From Brevibacillus centrosporus (lineage in GTDB: Bacteria; Bacillota; Bacilli; Brevibacillales; Brevibacillaceae): a stretch of 64,000 nt of DNA. Each line of letters opens with the position of its first letter. Position 1 is the first letter of the stretch. The notes beneath the pieces are model-generated. The model had not been told where the DNA came from and searched no databases. It was given only the letters and a program-made list of their open reading frames with translations. The translations under genes were made by a program, and so were the position numbers. The stretch lies in assembly GCF_003710815.1 (NCBI RefSeq), contig NZ_RHHP01000031.1, forward strand, positions 1 through 64,000. The letters are read 5' to 3'. This document shows, in pieces, positions 1-8,995 of this stretch.

Positions 1-137
1 ACTTAAAGGGGAGCATATCAATGTGGGGAGGCTTTTTTAGGTCCTAAGTAACATTATTCATGAATCCTCCATCCCTCATTTACAAGAAATTAACAAGCGA
101 CTGCCATAATGGGGGTGGCGAGGAGGAACGATTCACC

Positions 138-2414
138 ATGTGGTCGACGCTGAAGCAACACTTTCGACGCATCCCCTTTTTTTCTTTGGATAAGCGCCAA
201 TGGATGAAACAAATCATTCGTCAGGAAGTAGACAAAGGGCGCAGTATCATCATGTTTTATGTAGACATCGTCAAGCTGACTGAGGTGGAGAATCGTTATG
301 GCGATGTGATAGCCAAACGGGTTCTGCAGCAATTTGAAAGGATTATGCCACCTGTATCTAGGCAGGTGTTTGAGATGAGAGGGAAAATTCTTGCGATCCA
401 GAAGCTATGGGGCGATGATTTTGCCATTTATGTTTCTTTTAAAGGGAGCCTGAATGAAGAGGATTGTCGGATGCTGTCCATCCATTTTCAGGAGCAGGCG
501 GAGAAGCAGCTGAATCGTCATGTAGGCTTTGTCAATCGGGAAGCGCTGCGTGTCCATATCGGCTATGCGGACATACCGGGAGAAGATATTGTCAAAGAAA
601 TGTACACGTCCGTCAAGCGTGCTGTGCATATGGCAAAATACGGAGTCACATCCGAAACCTATACGAATGTTACACAGTTTCACAAGCTGCTATCAGAGGA
701 AAATGTTAGCATGCGCTTTATGCCCATCATTCATTTGCCGGACGGAGAAACACTGGGCTGGGAAGCGTTGGCACGGGGGCCGGTGGACAGTCTTTTCGAG
801 TCTCCAGCTATGCTGTTCAAATATGCAGAGGAGACGGACTCAGTTTTTCGCTTGGAGCATATTTGTCGGAAACGAGCCATGGATCAGCTGCGCTACCTGA
901 AGCCGTCACAGAAGCTGTTTATCAATCTCGATCCGCGTGCGATCGACGATCCGTACCTGCTGCGGGGAGAGGTCTTTTCCCAGATTGAGCAGTTTGGACT
1001 GAATCCTCATAATATTGTGCTGGAAATTACAGAGCGTCACGCGATCTCCAACTATGCGGTTTTTCGTAAAATCATTGAAGAATACCGGAAAAAAGGATAC
1101 CTGATCGCCGTAGACGATGCAGGAGCGGGGTACTCCAGTCTGGAGTCGATCACCGAGATTTACCCGGATTTTATCAAGCTCGACATGTCCCTCATTCGCA
1201 ATGTGGATGTTGATCCGATCAAACAGGCATTGCTGGAGACATTCGTCCAATTTGCCAACAAGGTAGGGTGCAAAATCATTGCAGAGGGCATCGAGACGCA
1301 AAGAGAGCTGGAAACCTTGATGGAAGTAGGGGTCGCCTATGGGCAGGGCTACTATCTAGGGCGGCCAGACAAAGGGATGACGCATGTCCGCGGCGAGGCC
1401 TTGAATTTCTTGCGGTTCATGCAGGAAAAACGAACGAGCGGACGAGACGAGCCCTTGCTCTTTACCCCCGCCATGTCGGAAATTCTCGTGAAGACGATCT
1501 GCATGGATAAGCAGGAAAGAGTAAGGCGTGTCCATGAAATCTTTGAACAGAACCAGCGAATCGAAAGTGTCGTTGTGCTGGAAAAAGGAAAGCCGATTGG
1601 GCTCGTGATGCGTTTTCAGCTGTATCAAATCCTGGGTGGCCAGTACGGAATCGCCTTGTATTACGAGCGCCCAGTTTCACAGGTCATGAATGCGAATCCA
1701 CTCACCGTGGATAGGGACGACAAGCTGGATGAAGTAGCCAGGCAGGCGATGGCCCGTGATTCCCACCATCTCTATGACGTGGTGATCATTACGGGTGAGG
1801 AGAAGGAGTACCTGGGAATTGTGACGGTTCAAAGCTTGCTGGACAAAATGGCCTCCATCAAGCTGGAAATGGCAAGCTCTGCCAATCCGCTCACAGGTCT
1901 GCCAGGCAATATACAGATCGAGCGGGAACTAAACAAGCGAATCAAGCAAAAAGAGTCACAAGTCGTCATCTACTGCGACCTGGATCGGTTCAAATGGTTC
2001 AACGATCGATACGGCTTTGAAGTCGGAGACCAGATTATCGTGCGTACAGCGAATCTTTTAAAGGAAGCTGTGAGGTGCTATGGGAGTGCGACTGATTTCG
2101 TGGGTCATATTGGCGGAGATGATTTCATCGTCATTACGCAGGAGAGCTGTGCCGCTGAACTGGTCAGCTTTTTGATCAACGCGTTCTCGCCGTATTACAT
2201 CGACATCTATGAAAAACGCAGGATGGGGGATGGTTCCGTACTCTCTATGTCCATGGCAGGCGTACGTCTGACACCGGGGCGTTATGCGAATGTGGAAGCA
2301 ATTGCTGAGCGGGCAGCCTTTGTAAAAAAGCTCGCGAAGGAGCTGCCGGGAACCATCTTTTTGGACGAGTGGGATTGTGCAGCGGATGATGTGCACACTG
2401 CGTCCCAGGGTTAA
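138..2414 (+). CDS. GGDEF-EAL-CBS-CBS-GGDEF cyclic-di-GMP turnover protein
   Basis: Large cytoplasmic signalling protein of 758 residues. The start is ATG 138, which has AGGAGG at 121-126; an in-frame ATG at 60 has no such site. The N-terminal 200 residues look like a degenerate GGDEF domain, with WGDDF near residue 91 where GGDEF is expected. An EAL phosphodiesterase domain follows (EAL glutamate near residue 209, then NLDP, EITE, DDAGAGYSSL, IKLD, AEGIET and GQGYYLG), so its catalytic and metal ligands look intact. Residues of about 445-575 form a CBS pair, and a C-terminal GGDEF domain carries GGDDF near residue 659. It therefore probably hydrolyses c-di-GMP and may also make it, with the CBS pair sensing a nucleotide. 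No membrane segment is seen. The net activity cannot be read from sequence. Confidence 0.9.
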   Translation: MWSTLKQHFRRIPFFSLDKRQWMKQIIRQEVDKGRSIIMFYVDIVKLTEVENRYGDVIAKRVLQQFERIMPPVSRQVFEMRGKILAIQKLWGDDFAIYVSFKGSLNEEDCRMLSIHFQEQAEKQLNRHVGFVNREALRVHIGYADIPGEDIVKEMYTSVKRAVHMAKYGVTSETYTNVTQFHKLLSEENVSMRFMPIIHLPDGETLGWEALARGPVDSLFESPAMLFKYAEETDSVFRLEHICRKRAMDQLRYLKPSQKLFINLDPRAIDDPYLLRGEVFSQIEQFGLNPHNIVLEITERHAISNYAVFRKIIEEYRKKGYLIAVDDAGAGYSSLESITEIYPDFIKLDMSLIRNVDVDPIKQALLETFVQFANKVGCKIIAEGIETQRELETLMEVGVAYGQGYYLGRPDKGMTHVRGEALNFLRFMQEKRTSGRDEPLLFTPAMSEILVKTICMDKQERVRRVHEIFEQNQRIESVVVLEKGKPIGLVMRFQLYQILGGQYGIALYYERPVSQVMNANPLTVDRDDKLDEVARQAMARDSHHLYDVVIITGEEKEYLGIVTVQSLLDKMASIKLEMASSANPLTGLPGNIQIERELNKRIKQKESQVVIYCDLDRFKWFNDRYGFEVGDQIIVRTANLLKEAVRCYGSATDFVGHIGGDDFIVITQESCAAELVSFLINAFSPYYIDIYEKRRMGDGSVLSMSMAGVRLTPGRYANVEAIAERAAFVKKLAKELPGTIFLDEWDCAADDVHTASQG

Positions 2415-2482
2415 ATTGGACGGCGCACCAAACGCATGGTAAAATGGGTACGTTAACTTTACCAGGTCTGGAGGCTATACAT

Positions 2483-2917
2483 ATGAAAAAAGCACAAATC
2501 ACCATGGAAAATGGGAATGTGATCGAGCTCGAACTGTACGATCAGGAAGCTCCTGGCACGGTTGCCAACTTTGAAAAACTGGCTAACGAAGGCTTTTACA
2601 ACGGCTTGTCTTTCCACCGTGTTATCCCAGGTTTCGTAGCACAAGGCGGATGCCCTTATGGAACAGGTACAGGCGGCCCTGGATACACCATCAAATGTGA
2701 AACGAAAGGCAACCCACACAAGCATTTGCGTGGTGCCCTTTCTATGGCGCATGCTGGTAAAGACACAGGCGGAAGCCAGTTCTTCATCTGCTACGATTCT
2801 TTCCCACATCTGGATGGCGTACATACCGTATTCGGAAAAATTACTTCCGGTATGGAACACGTGGATGCAATCAAGCAAGGCGACAAAATGGGTACTGTAA
2901 AAGTATCTGCTGAATAA
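2483..2917 (+). CDS. ppiB: Cyclophilin-type peptidyl-prolyl cis-trans isomerase
   Basis: A 144-residue single-domain cyclophilin that catalyses proline cis-trans isomerisation during protein folding in the cytoplasm. The diagnostic stretch FHRVIPGFVAQGG, with the catalytic arginine, and the GGSQFFICY and HLDGVHTVFGK blocks are all present. The size matches B. subtilis PpiB. Start ATG 2483 follows GGAGG at 2470-2474; an ATG at 2444 lies upstream of that site and has no support. No signal peptide is seen. It stands alone and is closed by a hairpin terminator at 2934. In B. subtilis ppiB is also close to scpAB, which supports the call. Confidence 0.95.
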   Translation: MKKAQITMENGNVIELELYDQEAPGTVANFEKLANEGFYNGLSFHRVIPGFVAQGGCPYGTGTGGPGYTIKCETKGNPHKHLRGALSMAHAGKDTGGSQFFICYDSFPHLDGVHTVFGKITSGMEHVDAIKQGDKMGTVKVSAE

Positions 2918-2933
2918 GAGGGCTTTTTCTCCA

Positions 2934-2966
2934 AACACTGGCGATGGATTTCGTCAGTGTTTTTTG
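2934..2966 (+). terminator. Rho-independent terminator after ppiB
   Basis: AACACTG at 2934-2940 pairs with CAGTGTT at 2955-2961, with a further CGA/TCG pairing inside, followed by a run of T. It ends the ppiB transcript. Confidence 0.75.
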
Positions 2967-3064
2967 TTTGGGGAAGGACACGTGAATGCTAGGGGGAGAA
3001 GGCTTGTAAGCATATCCATCTACTGGTATGCTAGAAAATAGACGATTTTTTTGAGGAGGAACCA

Positions 3065-3733
3065 ATGGATCTATTTCATTTTGATTGGAAGACGGTGCCG
3101 TTCCGCATGATCGCGTTCGTCATCGCCTTCTCTTTGCATGAATGGGCACATGCTTTTGTGGCCTGGAAGCTGGGTGACAACACGGCCAAGGATGAGGGGC
3201 GCTTGACCGTAAATCCGATCCCCCATATCGATCCGTTCGGCTTGATCCTGATTTTGTTTGGACCGTTTGGTTGGGCGAAGCCAGTTCCGATCAACCCGCT
3301 GCATTTTCGCGGAAACAAACGGCTGGGGATTGTGTACGTGTCTGCTGCGGGGCCGTTGGTAAATCTGGTGCTTGCCATCTTGTTCTCCGTCTTGTACATT
3401 GTGGTAGGCCACAATGACGCATTGGTGGGAATGAATGAAAAATTGGCTTTCGCGATTCAAACCACGATGGAGTTTTGTATTGTGATCAACGCCGCCTTGT
3501 TTGTTTTCAACTTATTGCCGATTCCGCCTTTAGATGGATACAAAATTTTGCGTTTCTTGTCCCCTAGACATTTGGACCGATTCTACTACAATTTTGAAGT
3601 TTATGGACCGTGGATCCTGCTATTGCTTATTTTTATTCCAGGTGTCAGTTCTACCATTTTCGGAATACCGATGGGCTTTATGATCCTCTGGGTGCAAAAA
3701 GTAGCCGTTCAGATCGTTACACTGTTCATATAA
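3065..3733 (+). CDS. Site-2 protease family (M50) membrane metalloprotease
   Basis: A 222-residue polytopic membrane protein. HEWAHA near residue 27 is the HExxH zinc site of M50 site-2 proteases, and PPLDGYK near residue 158 supplies the third zinc ligand (the NPDG-like motif). Short M50 proteins of this type lack a PDZ domain and are related to B. subtilis YwhC. Such proteases cut substrates within the membrane, but the substrate here is unknown. ATG 3065 follows GAGGAGG at 3052-3058. The gene ends 18 bases before scpA, so the two are probably cotranscribed. In B. subtilis this slot before scpA holds other genes. Confidence 0.88.
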   Translation: MDLFHFDWKTVPFRMIAFVIAFSLHEWAHAFVAWKLGDNTAKDEGRLTVNPIPHIDPFGLILILFGPFGWAKPVPINPLHFRGNKRLGIVYVSAAGPLVNLVLAILFSVLYIVVGHNDALVGMNEKLAFAIQTTMEFCIVINAALFVFNLLPIPPLDGYKILRFLSPRHLDRFYYNFEVYGPWILLLLIFIPGVSSTIFGIPMGFMILWVQKVAVQIVTLFI

Positions 3734-3751
3734 AGGAAACGAGGGACTACC

Positions 3752-4519
3752 GTGGCTTACAGCATCAAATTGGATTCCTTTGAGGGGCCGCTCGACCTGT
3801 TGCTCCATTTGATCGACAAGGCCGAAGTGGACATTTACGACATTCCCATCGCGGAAATAACCGAGCAGTATCTGGCGACGATTGATACGATGCAGCAGCT
3901 GCAGCTGGATGTCGCGAGCGAATTTGTCGTGATGGCGGCGAGTCTCCTCTCGATCAAAAGCAAGATGCTGCTGCCGAAAAAAGAGGAGCACGTCTTTCAA
4001 CAGCACCTCGATATGGACTTAGAAGAGATCGACCCAAGGGAAGAGCTGGTACAGCGTCTGTTGGAGTATAAACGCTATAAAATGCTCGCCGAGCGCCTGC
4101 GAGAAATGGAGATCGGACGCAATCAGGTATATACTCGACCTGCAGAGAATTTGGCACCGTATGTGAAAGAAGAGGAGAACACCGTCAAGGACGTGACCCT
4201 CTACGATTTGATCTCCGCCCTGGAAAAGCTGGTGAAGAAGGTCAATGACAAGCAGCCGATCACTAGGGTATCCCGTGACGAAGTGTCGATTAAAGATCGA
4301 ATGCATGAAATTCGCCAGCTGGTGCGGGTTGGGGGAGGAATGGTGCGCTTTTCTCAGCTATTTTCCCGTGGAGCGACTCGTTCCGAGATTGTGACTAGTT
4401 TTTTGGCTCTTCTGGAGCTGATGAAAGCAAAAGAAATTACGTGCGTTCAAAATCAGTTGTTTCAAGACATCATGATTTGTGAGAACACGACGAAAGGAGT
4501 CCCTGAGGATGGACTATGA
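3752..4519 (+). CDS. scpA: Segregation and condensation protein A
   Basis: ScpA, the kleisin subunit of the SMC-ScpA-ScpB condensin that organises and separates the chromosome. The protein has 255 residues, as usual for the family. The N-terminal block FEGPLDLLLHLIDK and the following IAEITEQYLATI match the ScpA signature, and LLSIKSKMLLP is the conserved helix before the linker. The start is GTG 3752 with GAGGGA upstream. The 3' end overlaps the start of scpB by 11 bases, which indicates translational coupling and fits the 1:2 complex the two proteins form. Confidence 0.96.
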   Translation: MAYSIKLDSFEGPLDLLLHLIDKAEVDIYDIPIAEITEQYLATIDTMQQLQLDVASEFVVMAASLLSIKSKMLLPKKEEHVFQQHLDMDLEEIDPREELVQRLLEYKRYKMLAERLREMEIGRNQVYTRPAENLAPYVKEEENTVKDVTLYDLISALEKLVKKVNDKQPITRVSRDEVSIKDRMHEIRQLVRVGGGMVRFSQLFSRGATRSEIVTSFLALLELMKAKEITCVQNQLFQDIMICENTTKGVPEDGL

Positions 4520-5093
4520 CAAGCTGAAAGGTGTCATTGAGGGCTTGTTGTTCATTTCGGGCGATGAAGGCATCGATGCCAAGGAAATCAGCGAGATTAC
4601 CGAGGTATCTGAGGAAGAAGTCATCGACTTGATTGAAGACATGAAAGCAGATTTCCGCCGGGCAGGCAGGGGGATTCAGATCGTAGAGGTCGCGCGGGCT
4701 TATCAGCTGACGACATTGCCTGAGCATGTGCCTTATTTCGAGCGATTAGCCAGCTCGCCTAGCCAATCGACCCTATCGCAGGCAGCTTTGGAAACATTGG
4801 CGATTATTGCGTACAAGCAGCCGCTGACCCGTTCGGAAATCGAGGAAATACGGGGTGTAAAATGTGAAAAGGCACTAAACACCCTTTTATCTAAGCAATT
4901 GATTCGAGAAGCGGGGCGTGCCGAAGGGATTGGACGGCCGATCCTCTACGCGACGACCAAAGACTTTTTGGAACACTTTGGCTTGCGGGAAATAGGCGAT
5001 CTGCCAGAACCCCCGGTCAATCTGGATATTGAGGAAGCGCGCTTGGAAGCCTCCGCTCTCTTCGGGAAAGCAGAAGAGACGACAAACGACTAG
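4509..5093 (+). CDS. scpB: Segregation and condensation protein B
   Basis: ScpB, the winged-helix dimer that binds ScpA in the SMC condensin complex. It has 194 residues, the usual size. Conserved blocks seen are KGVIEGLLFISGDEG at the N terminus, LSQAALETLAIIAYKQP, TRSEIEEIRGV and the C-terminal GRPILYATTKDFLEHFGL. ATG 4509 was chosen because AAAGGAG lies just upstream at 4494-4500, inside scpA; an in-frame ATG at 4479 lacks a binding site. It is cotranscribed with scpA and no terminator is evident before dacB. Confidence 0.96.
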   Translation: MDYDKLKGVIEGLLFISGDEGIDAKEISEITEVSEEEVIDLIEDMKADFRRAGRGIQIVEVARAYQLTTLPEHVPYFERLASSPSQSTLSQAALETLAIIAYKQPLTRSEIEEIRGVKCEKALNTLLSKQLIREAGRAEGIGRPILYATTKDFLEHFGLREIGDLPEPPVNLDIEEARLEASALFGKAEETTND

Positions 5094-5189
5094 ACACACC
5101 GGACAGTTTTTCGTACTAACAGATGACTCGTCCCCATATACATGGTACAAACCTTTGCTTCGCTGTACTTTGTAATGGGGAGGACGTTT

Positions 5190-6359
5190 ATGAACGTGCG
5201 AAAATTATTGTCCGGCGTGCTCGTCGTTTTTCTTTTTATACAGGCTCTGCTGCCAGCTACTGAGGTGAATGCAGCGGCGTCTCCACCCGGATTGTCTGCG
5301 GAAAGCGCAGCCTTGATAGACGTTGCGAGCGGTCGCATCCTTTACTCGAAAAATGGCTCAAAAAAAATGAGGATCGCCAGTCTGACGAAAACGATGACCG
5401 CAATAGTCGCGATCGAGTCGGGCAAGCTGGATCAAGTCGTGACGGTTCCCCCGGAAGCAGTTGGTGTCGAAGGCTCCTCGATCTATTTGAAGCGTGGGGA
5501 AAAACTGACGCTGGAAGAGCTGCTGTACGGGTTGATGCTCCGCTCCGGTAACGATGCGGCTGTGACGATTGCGACAGCAGTGGGCGGCTCCTTGCCTGGC
5601 TTTGTATACATGATGAATGAAAAAGCGGCATTGATCGGGATGGAGCATTCCAACTTTACCAATCCGCATGGGCTGGATGACAGCAACATGCACTACTCCA
5701 CGGCGGAGGATATGGTCAAGCTCTCAGCCTACGCGCTGCGCAACCCCGTTTTTCGGCAAATTGTCTCTTCAAAAGTAAAAGATATTTCGTGGGAAGGAGA
5801 GCAGTGGGATCGAAGACTGCTCAACAAGAATAAAATGCTGCACCTATACAACGGTGCGGACGGCGTAAAAACAGGCTATACGAAGCTGGCAAAGCGCTGT
5901 CTCGCTACTTCTGCAACGAGAGAGGGACGACAGCTCGCTACCATTACCTTGAATGCATCGGATGACTGGAATGATTCAGCCAAGCTGCTCGACTGGGGGT
6001 TTGCGAACTTTCCTGTGAAAGAGCTCGTAGGACAAAAAGAAACCGTCAAGCCGGATACACCCGTCACGCTAGAAGCAGGTACTCATTTGGTCACGATGAA
6101 TTCGTTCCGTTATCCTTTGCAGCAGACGGAAACAGAAGCTGTCCATAAGAAAATTGTTTTAGGTGAGTCGATCATCAATGGCAAAATGAACGGCCAATTG
6201 GTAGGGTTCATGCAGATCTACCTGAAAGACGATATGATTGGCCAGGTGCCTCTTCTCGTGAACGTGGACACACCGACATCAGCTCTTCCAAAAGCTAAGG
6301 CTCAAAGCTTCTGGCAGCATTTCTGGGAGATCGCTGCGGGGGGGCTGTGGAGTGCTTAA
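5190..6359 (+). CDS. dacB: D-alanyl-D-alanine carboxypeptidase (spore cortex PBP5*-like)
   Basis: A low-molecular-weight penicillin-binding protein of 389 residues that removes the terminal D-Ala from peptidoglycan stems. The N terminus is a clear signal peptide: MNVRK, a hydrophobic run, then VNAAA. The three catalytic motifs are present: SLTK (SxxK), SGN in LRSGNDAAV, and KTG in DGVKTGYT. The C terminus carries the extra beta domain and a final amphipathic stretch, likely for membrane attachment. ATG 5190 has GGGGAGG at 5177-5183. It is followed with overlap by spmA and spmB, exactly as in the SigE-controlled B. subtilis dacB-spmA-spmB operon that sets cortex cross-linking, so a sporulation role is likely. 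Confidence 0.93.
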   Translation: MNVRKLLSGVLVVFLFIQALLPATEVNAAASPPGLSAESAALIDVASGRILYSKNGSKKMRIASLTKTMTAIVAIESGKLDQVVTVPPEAVGVEGSSIYLKRGEKLTLEELLYGLMLRSGNDAAVTIATAVGGSLPGFVYMMNEKAALIGMEHSNFTNPHGLDDSNMHYSTAEDMVKLSAYALRNPVFRQIVSSKVKDISWEGEQWDRRLLNKNKMLHLYNGADGVKTGYTKLAKRCLATSATREGRQLATITLNASDDWNDSAKLLDWGFANFPVKELVGQKETVKPDTPVTLEAGTHLVTMNSFRYPLQQTETEAVHKKIVLGESIINGKMNGQLVGFMQIYLKDDMIGQVPLLVNVDTPTSALPKAKAQSFWQHFWEIAAGGLWSA

Positions 6360-6942
6360 CATCATCTGGCTGGCTCTGATTGTCATCAGTATCGTCGTAG
6401 CGGCGATTAACGGACGGATGGAGCTGATCAACCAAGCTGCGTTCGATGGCGCGAAAACAGGAGTGACCGTATGCTTCGGCCTCTTGAGCATACTCGCATT
6501 CTGGATGGGGCTGATGCGTATCGCGGAGAAATCCGGATTGCTGGAGCTTTTGGCACGTGCTCTGTCACCTCTCATCCAGCTGCTGTTTCCCGATGTTCCC
6601 AAAGGGCATCCGGCGATTGGCTACATTCTGTCCAATATGAGCGCCAATTTGCTGGGATTGGGAAATGCAGCAACACCGATGGGCCTTAAAGCCATGGAAG
6701 AATTGCAAAAGCTGAATGGCGATAAGCAGGTAGCCTCACCCGCCATGTGCACGCTTTTGGCGATCAATACGGCCAGCATCACGATCATACCGACGACCAT
6801 GATCGCGATTCGCATGCAGTACGGCTCGGTCAATCCGGTAGAGATCGTCGGGACTACCTTGCTCTCATCCTTTGCTGCTACCATAGTAGCTCTGTTGATT
6901 GATCGCTTGTATCGTTATCGCCATGTACGTCGTTACCGATAG
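6352..6942 (+). CDS. spmA: Spore maturation protein A
   Basis: SpmA, an integral membrane protein of 196 residues needed with SpmB for full dehydration of the spore core. It belongs to the nucleoside recognition (Gate) family. Several hydrophobic segments are visible, and the blocks NMSANLLGLGNAATPMGLKAM and INTASITIIPTTMIAIR are typical of the family. Translation starts at GTG 6352, eight bases inside dacB, so it is coupled to dacB. Biochemical function is not known for the family. Confidence 0.93.
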   Translation: MLNIIWLALIVISIVVAAINGRMELINQAAFDGAKTGVTVCFGLLSILAFWMGLMRIAEKSGLLELLARALSPLIQLLFPDVPKGHPAIGYILSNMSANLLGLGNAATPMGLKAMEELQKLNGDKQVASPAMCTLLAINTASITIIPTTMIAIRMQYGSVNPVEIVGTTLLSSFAATIVALLIDRLYRYRHVRRYR

Positions 6943-6953
6943 GGGGAAACCGC

Positions 6954-7490
6954 ATGTACCAATGGGTATCCCTGATTTCTCTTTGGGCTATCCCCGTCAC
7001 GATCGCCTTTGTGCTGCTTTACGGCTGGCGCAAGCAGGTTCCGGTGTATGAGACGTTTGTCGAGGGGGCAAAAGGCGGCCTGACGACAACGATTCGCATA
7101 CTCCCTCACTTGATTGCGATGATGGTCGCAGTAACGATGTTCAGGGAATCCGGTGCCCTCGAGCTTTTGCTTGGCCTATTGAGACCCGTGCTGGACACGC
7201 TGCATTTTCCGGAAGAACTGGTCCCGCTGGCCTTGCTGAGACCGTTGACAGGTACAGGTTCGCTGGCCATCGCGACTGATTTGATCGCTCAGCACGGACC
7301 GGATTCTTTCCTGGGGAGATTGGCTGCAACCATGCAAGGCAGTACAGATACGACCCTTTACGTGCTGACTGTCTATTTCGGAGCCGTGGGGATACGCAAC
7401 TCTTCCTATGCATTGAAGGTCGGGCTGTGGTCGGATCTGGCTGGGGTTATCTTTTCACTACTTATCGTTACGTACGTTTTTTCGAAATGA
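6954..7490 (+). CDS. spmB: Spore maturation protein B
   Basis: SpmB, a 178-residue membrane protein that works with SpmA in spore core dehydration. It is another Gate-domain protein. Conserved stretches include GAKGGLTTTIRILPHLIAMM, ALLRPLTGTGSLAI and MQGSTDTTLYVLTVYFGAVG. ATG 6954 follows AGGGGG 11 bases after the spmA stop. It is the last gene of the dacB-spmA-spmB operon and is closed by the terminator at 7508. Confidence 0.93.
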   Translation: MYQWVSLISLWAIPVTIAFVLLYGWRKQVPVYETFVEGAKGGLTTTIRILPHLIAMMVAVTMFRESGALELLLGLLRPVLDTLHFPEELVPLALLRPLTGTGSLAIATDLIAQHGPDSFLGRLAATMQGSTDTTLYVLTVYFGAVGIRNSSYALKVGLWSDLAGVIFSLLIVTYVFSK

Positions 7491-7507
7491 TCCATATAGG
7501 ATGGACA

Positions 7508-7541
7508 GGGAAAAACTTCCGCACCTCGGGGAAGTTTTTCC
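7508..7541 (+). terminator. Terminator of the dacB-spmAB operon
   Basis: GGGAAAAACTTCC at 7508-7520 pairs with GGGAAGTTTTTCCC at 7528-7541 around a short loop, followed by TTTTTC. Confidence 0.8.
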
Positions 7542-7597
7542 CTTTTTCTTGTCCACACTGGTAAGAATGGGTATGATGTTGTAGAGGTGAACCATGA

Positions 7598-8347
7598 ATG
7601 GAACGATTACAAAAAGTATTAGCACACGCCGGAGTCGCCTCTCGTCGTCACTGTGAAGAATTGATTGTGCAAGGGCATGTACAGGTAAATGGCAAGGTGG
7701 TACGAGAATTGGGTACGAGGGTAGACCCGCAGGCTGATCATATCTTGGTACATGGAAGACCCATCCAAACCGAGCAGCATGTCTATCTGATGCTGCATAA
7801 GCCCACAGGCGTCATTACGAGCGTATCCGACCCCCGTGGACGACGGGTTGTTACCGACTTGTTAAAAGGAATCAAAGAGCGGGTCTATCCCGTTGGACGA
7901 TTGGACTATGATACGTCTGGCTTGCTGCTGCTTACCAACGATGGCGAGCTTGCCAACAGGCTGGCTCATCCGAGCTACGAGATTGATAAAGTCTACCGTG
8001 CATGGGTGAAGGGAGTCCCTTCCCCCGACAAAGTGAAGAGGCTGGCAACGGGTATTTCGCTGGAGGATGGCATGACATCGCCCGGTGAGGCTAGGCTGCT
8101 GGAGACGGCACCTGCGCGAGACAAGGCATTGGTAGAGCTGACCATTCACGAGGGGCGCAACAGACAAGTGAGGCGCATGTGCGATGCGATCGGACATCCC
8201 GTCCTTACACTGGAACGTATACGTCTCGGTTTTTTGACACTGGAAGGACTTTCGGCAGGACAATATCGCCATCTGACCAGCTCGGAAGTTGAAAAGCTGA
8301 AGCAAGGACTTGTACAGAATCGGAAAAGCAGAGCACGCAATCGCTGA
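7598..8347 (+). CDS. rluB: 23S rRNA pseudouridine synthase RluB
   Basis: Pseudouridine synthase of the RsuA/RluB/RluE/F group, 249 residues. An N-terminal S4 RNA-binding domain (RLQKVLAHAGVASRRHCEELI) is followed by the catalytic domain. Catalytic aspartate in VGRLDYDTSGLLLLTNDG, and the RNA-contact motif EGRNRQVRRMCDAIGHPV. It should modify a uridine in helix 89 of 23S rRNA. ATG 7598 was chosen over the out-of-frame ATG at 7594; GAGGTGA lies at 7584. B. subtilis has rluB (ypuL) at the same place, between spmB and resA. Confidence 0.95.
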   Translation: MERLQKVLAHAGVASRRHCEELIVQGHVQVNGKVVRELGTRVDPQADHILVHGRPIQTEQHVYLMLHKPTGVITSVSDPRGRRVVTDLLKGIKERVYPVGRLDYDTSGLLLLTNDGELANRLAHPSYEIDKVYRAWVKGVPSPDKVKRLATGISLEDGMTSPGEARLLETAPARDKALVELTIHEGRNRQVRRMCDAIGHPVLTLERIRLGFLTLEGLSAGQYRHLTSSEVEKLKQGLVQNRKSRARNR

Positions 8348-8457
8348 TTCGTTCAAAATGTGTTCATAAGTTATGCGCTGCCGGAAAATCTAGGAACGCT
8401 ATAATAGAAAGGAAAAACGTTGCAATTCTAATAGTGGTAGATGGGAGTTAGAGCAAC

Positions 8458-8982
8458 ATGAACAAAAGCAATCGTACATACATAAGAGTCGCCGTATTGG
8501 GCCTCTTGCTCGTGGCACTTGTCTTTGCTCTCTATTCCAGCTTCGTTAAAGATCCGAACGCTGTTAAGGTAGGGAAAGCTGCACCAAATTTCAGTCTGCA
8601 GCAGCTGAACGGGCCAGATATGGCATTGAGTGATCTGAAGGGCAAAGGAGTCGTCCTCAATTTCTGGGGGACCTGGTGTGAGCCCTGTAAAAAGGAATTG
8701 CCGGCCTTGCAGCAGCAATACGACCAGTTCAAGGATAAAGGACTTGTCGTAGTGGGGGTCAATATTGGAGAGTCGACGGTTGCCGTAGAGCCTTTCGTGA
8801 AGCAGTTCGGTGTTAACTTCCCGATTCTCTTGGACAGTCAATCGCAAATTACCAAGCTGTATCGCATCGGACCGATCCCGACGACATTTTTCATTTCGCC
8901 GGACGGGGATGTAGAAGAAATCTTTATCGGTCAATTAAACGAAGCTATGATTGCACAAAAAGTGTCAAAAATCTTGCCGTAA
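8458..8982 (+). CDS. resA: Thiol-disulfide oxidoreductase ResA
   Basis: Membrane-anchored extracytoplasmic thioredoxin-like protein of 174 residues. It reduces the haem-binding CxxCH cysteines of apocytochrome c before haem attachment. One N-terminal membrane anchor (residues about 9-27) is followed by a TlpA/ResA fold with the active site WCEPC, including the glutamate-proline pair typical of ResA. The cis-proline loop IPTTFF is present. A TATAAT box at 8400-8405 lies upstream, suggesting the res operon begins here. It is followed 13 bases later by resB, as in B. subtilis resABC. Confidence 0.94.
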   Translation: MNKSNRTYIRVAVLGLLLVALVFALYSSFVKDPNAVKVGKAAPNFSLQQLNGPDMALSDLKGKGVVLNFWGTWCEPCKKELPALQQQYDQFKDKGLVVVGVNIGESTVAVEPFVKQFGVNFPILLDSQSQITKLYRIGPIPTTFFISPDGDVEEIFIGQLNEAMIAQKVSKILP

Positions 8983-8995
8983 GTGAGGTTCAATA

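Noticed and set aside
1..137. A gene or promoter at the left edge
   Set aside because: The first 137 bases carry no supported frame on either strand. CATAAT at 105-110 has no -35 at a proper distance.
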